Origin: Glacieibacterium sp038211965
GTDB taxonomy: Bacteria > Pseudomonadota > Alphaproteobacteria > Sphingomonadales > Sphingomonadaceae
NCBI GenBank assembly: GCA_038211965.1
Contig: JBBQVB010000088.1
Location: 1-11,040, forward strand
Length of the DNA stretch: 11,040 nt
Reading direction: 5' to 3'
The notes below the pieces were generated by a model, which was given only the letters and a program-made list of their open reading frames with translations, did no database searches and was not told where the DNA came from. Shown here piece after piece: positions 1-5,644 of this stretch (position 1 is the stretch's first letter; each line of letters begins with the position of its first letter). The translations under genes and the position numbers were made by a program.

Positions 1-195
1 CCACGCCGCGAAGTCCGCCAGCGGTGCGCCGGTGACGCGGACCTCTACAGACAGTCCCGAGGCGCGGCAGACCGCGACCGCGCGCTCGGTCAGGCGGCGG
101 TGCAATGCCGCCGCCCCCTCGGCCCCCAGTGCGGGGATCAGTCGAGTCTTGGCACGCCCGGGTTCGGGCCACCGGGTGAACAGCACGACCCTCAC
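1..195 (-). CDS. TIGR04282/DUF2064 family glycosyltransferase, N-terminal part (runs off the left edge)
   Basis: The first 65 codons are visible. The start is a GTG at 195-193, which overlaps the TGA stop of the Rieske gene (192-194) as GTGA, so the two are almost certainly co-transcribed and translationally coupled. No Shine-Dalgarno is visible before the GTG. The peptide begins VRVVLFTRWPEPGRAKTRL, followed by IPALGAEGAAALHRRL. This is the N-terminal signature of the DUF2064/TIGR04282 family (consensus near LFxRxPEPGKxKTRLxPALGxEGAAxLHxxL), which has a nucleotide-diphospho-sugar transferase fold. The family name mentions arsenosugar biosynthesis, but most members are uncharacterised and no arsenic gene is visible here. 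The sugar donor and acceptor cannot be read from this fragment. The family call is firm; the function is unknown. Confidence 0.82.
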   Translation of the reverse strand, partial: MRVVLFTRWPEPGRAKTRLIPALGAEGAAALHRRLTERAVAVCRASGLSVEVRVTGAPLADFAAW

Positions 196-986
196 GCGCG
201 GCGCGCGACCACGATGCCGTTCTCGACGCTGATCGCCGGGGCGGGGGCAAGCCGCAAGCCGCGTCCGTCGGCGCTACGCCCGGTCGCGACGTCGAAGCCA
301 TAGCCGTGCCACGGGCAGCGGATGCAGCCGTCCTCGACCGCCGCAGCGTCGAGCGGTCCGAGCCAGTGCGGGCAGGTCACGCTGTGCGCGATCAGGCGGC
401 CGCCCAGCTCGAGCAGACGGAAGCGGCGCGGGCCGAAGGCGAACACCAGCGGCAGGATGAGGCCATCGGCCGCGCCGAGCTCGACCCGCTCGGGCAGCGG
501 CACCGGATGGGCGGGGGCGAGCGCGGCTTCCCGGGCGCGCATCATCACCTCGTCCTCATCCCACAGCGTCCGATAGGCAGCGACGAATCCGGCCCCGATC
601 CGCGCGCGCCGCTGCGGGTCGGCGACCGGTACGTGATAATCGACGATGACGCCGGTGTCGTGGGGGCCGTGCGGCGTCAGCGCGACACGGATTTCGCTCG
701 TCGTACCTGGACCGGCCTCGGTCGCCACCCGGTAGCGGTGCCGCGCCCGGTCCGTGTCGAGCCGCAGCACCTGCGCGGCCCCCGCCGCGCCCGGTTGCGG
801 CGTCAGCCGGATGCGCCAGCCGTCGATGCTCGCATCGATCAGTTCGACTGCGGCGAAACTGCCGGCGTGGAGCACGGGCAGGTGCTCCCAATCGAGGACA
901 TTCTCGCAGATGCGTTCGAGACTGACGCCGACGCGACGATGGTAGGTTCCCGCAAGATGAAGGCTGGTCACCGCCTCTATTGCCAT
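192..986 (-). CDS. Rieske [2Fe-2S] protein with N-terminal SRPBCC-like oxygenase domain (domain order swapped)
   Basis: A 264-residue protein with no signal peptide. The C-terminal third (about 170-262) is a Rieske domain: CPH at 205-207 and CPWH at 224-227 supply the Cys2-His2 cluster ligands, and WHGYGFD closes the motif. The N-terminal part (about 1-160) resembles the SRPBCC/START-like catalytic domain of Rieske oxygenases. Residues 28-40 read ENVLDWEHLPVLH, which fits the mononuclear-iron motif E/D-N-x2-D-x2-H-x4-H (D32, H35, H40). The acidic helix DEDEVMMRAR at 143-152 could give the third ligand. In ordinary ring-hydroxylating oxygenase alpha subunits the Rieske domain comes first, so this looks like a permuted version. 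An oxygenase role is inferred; the substrate is unknown. A ferredoxin/reductase partner is not in view. The ATG at 986 has no good ribosome site and lies just after an inverted repeat. The stop overlaps the next gene's GTG. Confidence 0.85.
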   Translation of the reverse strand: MAIEAVTSLHLAGTYHRRVGVSLERICENVLDWEHLPVLHAGSFAAVELIDASIDGWRIRLTPQPGAAGAAQVLRLDTDRARHRYRVATEAGPGTTSEIRVALTPHGPHDTGVIVDYHVPVADPQRRARIGAGFVAAYRTLWDEDEVMMRAREAALAPAHPVPLPERVELGAADGLILPLVFAFGPRRFRLLELGGRLIAHSVTCPHWLGPLDAAAVEDGCIRCPWHGYGFDVATGRSADGRGLRLAPAPAISVENGIVVARRA

Positions 987-989
987 GCG

Positions 990-1019
990 AATGCCGACCG
1001 ATAAAGCGCGACCGGCATT
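990..1019 (-). repeat. 7-bp inverted repeat directly upstream of the Rieske gene start
   Basis: AATGCCG (990-996) and CGGCATT (1013-1019) are perfect inverted arms around a 16-base loop, ending three bases before the Rieske ATG on the minus strand. It could be an operator or an mRNA hairpin affecting initiation, since no Shine-Dalgarno is visible here. One 7-bp repeat in GC-rich DNA could be chance. Confidence 0.3.
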
Positions 1020-1064
1020 GCGGGGTTGCCGATCTCCGCGAGCGCGGCGAGAGCGTTATCGTCC

Positions 1065-1095
1065 CTAGCCGTCGTGCTCGACACGCGGCGGCTAG
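1065..1095 (-). terminator. Hairpin downstream of the RND transporter gene, possible terminator
   Basis: CTAGCCG (1065-1071) pairs with CGGCTAG (1089-1095). Nested inside, CGTG (1073-1076) pairs with CACG (1082-1085) around a CTCGA loop. It lies in the 175-base gap between the end of the RND gene (1162) and the Rieske gene (986). No U-tract follows in the minus direction, so it is not a classical intrinsic terminator. It may act as a 3'-end stabiliser or as an operator for the Rieske gene. Apart from this and the 990-1019 repeat, nothing else is recognisable in 987-1161. Confidence 0.35.
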
Positions 1096-1161
1096 ACACC
1101 GTGAAACTCTGAAGCGGGGCCAGTGCGTTGACGTGACGTCTGCGTTTCGGGATCACCTAGT

Positions 1162-3465
1162 TCACGCGAGTCCAGGTCGCAAAAGCCTGAGAAAGAAGGG
1201 AAACAGGAAGAGCGCGCCGAACAGGCTGACGACCATTGTCAGTGGCACCAGCAAACCAATCCATTGGTGGATGTTGAAATCGATCGAGAACAGCAGCACC
1301 GCGTAGCCCGCCGCGACCGCCGTCCCGACGCACACCGCCGCACCGCCTGCCGAGGCATGGGCAAAATGCATGGCGTCATCGAAACTCGCGCCGGTCCGGA
1401 GCCGCTCGCGCAGGCGGAAGGTGAGATAGATCAGATAGTCGACGCCGATGCCCACGGCGATGGTCGCGATGGCCGCCGTCGCATGGTTGAGCGGGATGCT
1501 CGCCCATCCCAGAAATGCGAAATTGCTGGCGACGGTCAGCAGCGACGGGACCGCGAACAGCAGCATCATCGTCGGCGAGCGGAAGCTGAGCAGGCCGATC
1601 AGCGCGACGATCGCGATCAGCAATGCACTCTTTTCGAGACTGACTCGGATCATCGCATCGGACAGCGCCTTGGGGGCGGTGACGATACCGCCGATGCGCA
1701 CATTCAGTGCGTGCGCGCGGGCGAAATCCTGGGTGCGGTCGATCAGCGCCGTTGCGACGATCGAGTCGTCGGTGTCGACGAACGCGCGGACGCGCAGGTA
1801 GCGCGCGCTGGCATCGATTAGGCCGCCGCTGCGTTCATTGCCGTACAGCGTAGTCCAAATTTGCGAGGCTTCGGCGGCGCTGTCGATGCGGCGTGCTGCG
1901 CTGCCCGCGGTGCAGTCCGTCGCGCCGACAAACCGGCACTTGAGATAGCCGAGCGTCGTCGCCGCCGACATCGTCGCCCGAACATGCGGCTGGCGCGCCA
2001 GCAGCGTTTCGAGGCCCGCGGCGCGCGCCAGCACCCTTGGCTCGAACGCCCCGTTGGTGACGCCGGCATCGATCAGCACCTCGTAGCTGTAGACGCCGAC
2101 ACCGGCGGCAGTCAGCCGGTCGAGCCCACGCCACACCGCTGCATGGCGCGAGATCAGCGACGCCGCGCTGTTCTCGGCGCGCACCATGACGATACCGATC
2201 AGCAGGATCGCGACGAGGGCTGCAAGGCCTGCTCCCAGGCGGGTCGGGGACATCGTCAAGGCGCGATCGCAAAGCCAGCGCAGGCCGCGCGTCCAACCCG
2301 CGCTCAGCTGACCGTAGCCGGGGCGGACGCGGGGCGGCGGCAGCAGCGCGCGGATCGCCGGGATAAGCGTTAGCTCGAGCCCGAGCGCGAACAACAGGCC
2401 GGTTCCGGCGATCAGGCCGAAGCGCCCGATTGCCTCGACGTCGAGGACCAGCAGCGCGAACAGGCACGCGGCAGCCCCCAGCACGGCAATGGTCAGCACC
2501 GGCCCGACCGCGCTGACGGTGACACGTAGTGCCGCGAGATTTTCGGCCCGGCTGGCGCGACCGTCGCCGACGGCTTCGTGCAGCTCCTCCATATAGCGCT
2601 TGAGCAGCTGCACCGAATGGCCCGCGCCGACGGCAAGGATGACGATCGGTGCCATCGTTGCGTAAGTGTCGAGCGGCTGCCTGAGCCAACCGTAGACGCC
2701 CAGCGCGGCAAGGCTGGCGAGGAATCCGGTCATGATTGGGATGACCACGGCCTGCACCGAGCGCAGTGCGTGCCAGTGCAGCAGGCAGACGATCAGCATG
2801 ACGATCGGGAAGAAGACCCCCATCCGCAGCGCGAAACGGTCGGCCGCGCCGATAAACAGCGGCTGGCCCGAGAAGGCGATCGTCACGCCGGGTCGCGCCT
2901 GACGCAGCAGCTGGTGCTCGATGCGCGCTTCGAGCGCGGTGAACACCGCGCTGCCTGCGTTGAGGTCGGCATAGACCAGTGTGCCGCCGCCGGGGGCAAA
3001 CAGGAAGGCGCGCTGCGGACCGAGACCGTCGAGCACGGCAGGGGTGACGCCGCCCGGCGTGGTGCAGACGCTCGCGAGGCCGGTAACGACGAGATCGCTG
3101 CCGCTGTCGGCGATGTACTTGACGCTATTCGAGCCGAAGCCCTTGACGCCGCCCGGCGCGACACCCGGCAAGCGCTCGAGGAAGGCGGCAAGGTCGCAGC
3201 TTGCCGCGAGTATCTTGGCCGGAACCTTGCCCGTGATCAGGAAGGCCAGCGTGTTGCGCGTGTCGAAGCGGTCCTCGATGAAACGGATGTCCTTGGTCAG
3301 CGCGCTGTTGTTGGGCAGGTTGGCATCCCAGTCGTTCGTCACCACCAACCGCGCGGTGCCAGCGGCGGCGGCGATGACGGCGAGCAGCGCGAGGACGATG
3401 GTCAGGATCGGATGGCGCGTGTCGAGGCGGGCGACGGCCCGGTAGAATGCTGGCATGGCGGTCAT
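1162..3465 (-). CDS. MMPL/RND-family inner-membrane transporter (putative lipid exporter)
   Basis: A 767-residue protein with the 12-TM RND layout of single-polypeptide MMPL exporters. TM1 lies near 20-42. A periplasmic domain covers about 43-212 and TM2-TM6 about 214-372. TM7 is at 408-428, a second periplasmic domain at 430-608, and TM8-TM12 at 610-758. TM10 carries GVDY (674-677), matching the proton-relay Asp of MMPL proteins. The equivalent TM4 stretch is GAGHSVQ (280-286), with His and no Asp, as in related 'MMPL family' pumps. Known relatives (MmpL proteins, HpnN) move lipids or hydrophobic molecules to the outer envelope. Here the gene is last in an operon with a LolA-like carrier and an outer-membrane barrel, which supports lipid export. 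The chosen ATG at 3465 overlaps the upstream TGA (TGATG), giving coupling; an ATG at 3456 is also possible. An in-frame extension as far as 4035 is an artefact overlapping the barrel gene. The substrate is unknown. Confidence 0.9.
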   Translation of the reverse strand: MTAMPAFYRAVARLDTRHPILTIVLALLAVIAAAAGTARLVVTNDWDANLPNNSALTKDIRFIEDRFDTRNTLAFLITGKVPAKILAASCDLAAFLERLPGVAPGGVKGFGSNSVKYIADSGSDLVVTGLASVCTTPGGVTPAVLDGLGPQRAFLFAPGGGTLVYADLNAGSAVFTALEARIEHQLLRQARPGVTIAFSGQPLFIGAADRFALRMGVFFPIVMLIVCLLHWHALRSVQAVVIPIMTGFLASLAALGVYGWLRQPLDTYATMAPIVILAVGAGHSVQLLKRYMEELHEAVGDGRASRAENLAALRVTVSAVGPVLTIAVLGAAACLFALLVLDVEAIGRFGLIAGTGLLFALGLELTLIPAIRALLPPPRVRPGYGQLSAGWTRGLRWLCDRALTMSPTRLGAGLAALVAILLIGIVMVRAENSAASLISRHAAVWRGLDRLTAAGVGVYSYEVLIDAGVTNGAFEPRVLARAAGLETLLARQPHVRATMSAATTLGYLKCRFVGATDCTAGSAARRIDSAAEASQIWTTLYGNERSGGLIDASARYLRVRAFVDTDDSIVATALIDRTQDFARAHALNVRIGGIVTAPKALSDAMIRVSLEKSALLIAIVALIGLLSFRSPTMMLLFAVPSLLTVASNFAFLGWASIPLNHATAAIATIAVGIGVDYLIYLTFRLRERLRTGASFDDAMHFAHASAGGAAVCVGTAVAAGYAVLLFSIDFNIHQWIGLLVPLTMVVSLFGALFLFPFFLRLLRPGLA

Positions 3466-4673
3466 CAATAGCCGACACGCACGCCGGCGGTGACGGTCGA
3501 GTTGGCGCGCAGCCGCCCGAAGAAGCCACCCTCCGGTCCCGCGAACTGCTGGCCGAGCAAGGTCAGACGCACGCCGTCGCGGACCGCATAGCTGGCCTTG
3601 GCCTGAAGCAGAGTGCCGCCGCCACCGAAGCCTGCGGCGGAGACTTCGGCACTGCCGCGGTCGCTTGCGAAACCCTTGCGGACACGGATCGCGCCACCGA
3701 GCGCGGTGTCGCGCCACGCGAACTGGATCGCCGCATTGGCGCGCGCCACTGCGTCGTCGACACCCGGAAGCACCGCCGCGCCGGTCTTGTTGAAACGCGC
3801 CAGTGCGATCGCGTTGACGTTCCACTGTCCGGGAAAGTCGCGGTCGATGCCGAGCGCCAGTGCCGCGACCGGGATCCGCGCGGCAAAGCGGCGGGCGCCC
3901 TCGAGGTCGCGCGAATATGCGGCCGCCTCGCCGCGCACGCCGAACGTGCCGACCGTCGTCGCGAAGTCGGCACCGAGCATCGTCAGGCGCGGGAAAGTCT
4001 GGCGCAGTCGGGCGCCCGGGTCGAGTGCGAACCACGGCATCCGGTCGTAGATGCGGACGAGCGACAGCGACCAGTCGAGGTGGTTGCCGAACCGCTCATA
4101 GCGCAGCGCGAACTGGTTTGCCGGGCGTCGCGGTGACAGGCGTGCGACACCGCCGCCGAATCGGGCGAGGTCGTCGGGCAGGCGGTTGGCGCGGAACTCG
4201 GGCAGCCACCCGGCCTGCGCCGTGCCCCCCAACGCCGCGACTTCGATGCGCGCTTCCGCCACGCCGAGCCGATAATCGTCGTCGTCGTCGACCAGCCGCC
4301 GATAGTCGAACGCCCCCAACACGTCGGTCGGCGCGAGCCGGTCGATGCGACCGAGACTGCGAACCTGGCGTCCTGCTCGCACGCGGATCGTCGGGGTGCG
4401 CCAATCGAACATCGCCTCGCGCACATCGCCCCCGACTTTGCCGGTGCCGACAGGGTCCGCCCCGACCCATGCCTCGCCGCGGAGTTTCAGCTGCGGGGTC
4501 AAGGAATATCCGCCCCGGGCCCAGGCCTCGACATTGGCGATACCGTCGCGCGCCGAGGTCAGGCGGTCGCCGGACCAGATCGCCGCGCGCAACGACGGGG
4601 CCAGCGCGTCGGCCGCGCGCGCCGTACCGGGAACCGCCGCAAGCAGTGCCGTCACCACGCGCAACCGCGTCAC
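3465..4673 (-). CDS. Outer-membrane beta-barrel protein (DUF1302/porin-like) of the export operon
   Basis: A 402-residue protein starting with GTG at 4673, which overlaps the upstream stop as GTGA. Residues 1-21 look like a signal peptide (Arg near the start, a hydrophobic core, then ARA before AD). The rest alternates short amphipathic strands with Gly/aromatic turns and ends in Tyr after RVG, as expected for BAM-inserted barrels. Residues 100-137 read as GRQVRSLGRIDRLAPTDVLG, then FDYRR and an acidic loop of five Asp (129-133) before YRLG. This resembles the GRQ-x-WG-x-aD-x4-D-x2-NP-x-Dy pattern of DUF1302-type outer-membrane proteins, though the usual Trp is missing. Its place between a LolA-like carrier and an MMPL pump suggests it is the outer-membrane partner of an envelope-spanning lipid transport path; that role is inferred. 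A general porin is the alternative. Confidence 0.8.
   Translation of the reverse strand: MTRLRVVTALLAAVPGTARAADALAPSLRAAIWSGDRLTSARDGIANVEAWARGGYSLTPQLKLRGEAWVGADPVGTGKVGGDVREAMFDWRTPTIRVRAGRQVRSLGRIDRLAPTDVLGAFDYRRLVDDDDDYRLGVAEARIEVAALGGTAQAGWLPEFRANRLPDDLARFGGGVARLSPRRPANQFALRYERFGNHLDWSLSLVRIYDRMPWFALDPGARLRQTFPRLTMLGADFATTVGTFGVRGEAAAYSRDLEGARRFAARIPVAALALGIDRDFPGQWNVNAIALARFNKTGAAVLPGVDDAVARANAAIQFAWRDTALGGAIRVRKGFASDRGSAEVSAAGFGGGGTLLQAKASYAVRDGVRLTLLGQQFAGPEGGFFGRLRANSTVTAGVRVGY
4276..4290. repeat. (TCG)5 trinucleotide run encoding the Asp stretch of the barrel protein
   Basis: Five TCG units in a row on the plus strand, read on the minus strand as most of the five-Asp run at residues 129-133 of the barrel protein. 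Slippage would add or remove Asp residues without a frameshift. The acidic loop is in a place where relatives also carry acidic residues, so the repeat may simply reflect codon use. Confidence 0.6.
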
Positions 4674-5491
4674 TCGTCGAGCGCTGTCGGCGCAACCGCC
4701 GCATCGGGGACCGAGCCATTGACGACGAAGTTCGCCAGCGCGAGCGTCGAGACCGCGTTATTCTGCAGGTTCTGCATGACGAGGCGCAGCGGCTGCGCCT
4801 TGCCGGGAGCTGCCGGATACGTTTGCACGGCAGTGGCGGTCAGGCGCTTGAACAGCGTGCCCGCGAGATCATAGGCGTCCATCCGGAGCGTCAAGCCGTC
4901 CTTGCGGCGCACCCACGAGATGCGGCGGCCGTAGCCCCAGTCGGCGGCGATCGTCGGCGTTGCCGGGATGCTCGTAACGATCTGCGTGGCCATGCCGTCG
5001 ACGACCGCTTCGCCACCGAGCTGGTGCCGCCAATCGCCGACGCGGTACCCAGCGATGTCGCCGAGCGAGAACTCCGACCCGACCCACGCATCGCGCTTGT
5101 TCGACGACACCAGCCGACGCACGCGGTGCAGCGCGGGCAGGTAGAGCCACAGGTCGTCGGCCCCCTGGCCGCGCTCGATGGTCAGCGTCGCGGCCCCCGC
5201 AATGTCGGCAGGGGCGGAGAAGCGCATCAGCCGCGCCATGCCGACCCCCTGCTCGATCAGTTTCGAGACCCCCGTCAGGGTACGCGTCCGACGCTCGCCG
5301 CGGGCACCCGTGAGTGTCAGCTCGGCGGTGAAGCGCGCGCTGCGGAAGCGGCTGGCCTCGTAGGCGCGGGTCATCGTCGCCGTGCCGTCGCCAGCGCGGT
5401 CTTCGCCGAAGGCGGGGGTGTGTGCCGCGACACCGGCGGCCGCGAACAGCCGGAGGGTTTGCCGACGATCCACTTGCCCGACCAGCGGCAT
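4670..5491 (-). CDS. Exported LolA-like protein, PF17131 'outer membrane lipoprotein-sorting' family
   Basis: A 273-residue protein. The ATG at 5491 was chosen because GGGGAGG (5501-5507) sits nine bases before it; in-frame ATGs at 5515 and 5596 lack this. The N-terminus reads MPLVGQVDRRQTLRLFAAAG and then VAAHTPAFG. A twin-Arg before a hydrophobic stretch suggests a Tat-like (or Sec) signal to the periplasm. The core has the hallmarks of PF17131: RLMRFSAPADIAGAATL (88-103), DDLWLYLPALHRVRRLVSSN (112-131), WVGSEFSLGDI (136-146) and a later DAYDLAGTLFKRL (205-217). The family has the LolA/LppX-like half-barrel fold that shelters acyl chains, and members commonly sit beside MMPL pumps. Here it is first in an operon with a barrel (GTGA overlap) and an MMPL pump, so it is probably the periplasmic lipid carrier. 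It is unlikely to be housekeeping LolA itself. The cargo is unknown. Confidence 0.87.
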   Translation of the reverse strand: MPLVGQVDRRQTLRLFAAAGVAAHTPAFGEDRAGDGTATMTRAYEASRFRSARFTAELTLTGARGERRTRTLTGVSKLIEQGVGMARLMRFSAPADIAGAATLTIERGQGADDLWLYLPALHRVRRLVSSNKRDAWVGSEFSLGDIAGYRVGDWRHQLGGEAVVDGMATQIVTSIPATPTIAADWGYGRRISWVRRKDGLTLRMDAYDLAGTLFKRLTATAVQTYPAAPGKAQPLRLVMQNLQNNAVSTLALANFVVNGSVPDAAVAPTALDE

Positions 5492-5500
5492 GTCCACCGA

Positions 5501-5507
5501 CCTCCCC
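5501..5507 (-). promoter_or_regulatory. Ribosome binding site of the LolA-like gene
   Basis: GGGGAGG on the minus strand, nine bases before the ATG at 5491. It is one of the few clear Shine-Dalgarno sites in the window and fixes the start of the first gene of the export operon. Confidence 0.7.
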
Positions 5508-5559
5508 AACCGCATCACGGAGACAGCAACACACAAAGGCCAAGCATACTCGGGACCGG

Positions 5560-5569
5560 AGCGATCGCT
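5560..5569. promoter_or_regulatory. 10-bp perfect palindrome AGCGATCGCT in the divergent intergenic region
   Basis: AGCGATCGCT is self-complementary with no spacer. It lies near the middle of the 153-base region between the divergently transcribed LolA-like and GlpD-like genes, a typical place for a shared operator. A regulator is not encoded in the window. GCGATCGC cores are common in GC-rich genomes, so chance is possible. Confidence 0.3.
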
Positions 5570-5595
5570 GCAGGCGACCCGCACAGCGTACGGCA

Positions 5596-5624
5596 TTGGT
5601 TTTCGGCCCGTAACGAGTTACCAT
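5596..5624 (+). promoter_or_regulatory. Weak sigma-70-like promoter for the GlpD/lipid kinase/AGPS operon
   Basis: TTGGTT (5596-5601) and TACCAT (5619-5624) are separated by 17 bases. The -10 matches 4 of 6 consensus positions and the -35 matches 3 of 6, so this is only a candidate. It would give a short leader before the start at 5645 or 5657. The GTAACGAGTTAC palindrome overlaps the -10 region. Confidence 0.25.
5610..5621. promoter_or_regulatory. Operator-like palindrome GTAACGAGTTAC before the GlpD-like gene
   Basis: GTAAC and GTTAC are perfect inverted 5-bp arms with a 2-base spacer, 23 bases before the TTG at 5645. It overlaps the only promoter-like -10 found for the plus-strand operon, which would suit a repressor site. 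It is AT-richer than its surroundings. The binding protein is unknown. Confidence 0.35.
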
Positions 5625-5644
5625 GATCGCCTGCGGCGCACAAG

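Noticed and set aside
1..195. Arsenosugar biosynthesis role for the glycosyltransferase
   Set aside because: The TIGR04282 name reflects co-occurrence in some genomes. No arsenic methylation or radical-SAM gene is visible here.
977..1018. 13-codon leader frame overlapping the Rieske start on the minus strand
   Set aside because: The ATG at 1018 has only a GGAG too far upstream, and the peptide has no regulatory-looking content. Its overlap with the Rieske ATG is probably chance.
2578..3471. 297-codon plus-strand open frame opposite the RND gene
   Set aside because: Charged, low-complexity shadow translation of a membrane protein gene; no family resemblance.
3466..4035. In-frame upstream extension of the RND transporter to 957 residues
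   Set aside because: The extra 190 residues are Arg-rich out-of-frame translation of the barrel gene. The ATG at 3465 overlaps the barrel stop and leads straight into TM1.
5492..5596. Longer LolA-like protein starting at 5596 or 5515
   Set aside because: The extension has no ribosome site and would bury the signal peptide. GGGGAGG is correctly spaced for the ATG at 5491.
3860..5626. 588-codon open frame on the plus strand opposite the barrel and LolA-like genes
   Set aside because: It is antisense to two genes with clear family motifs and is extremely Arg/Pro-rich, as expected of a shadow frame in GC-rich DNA. No domain is recognisable.
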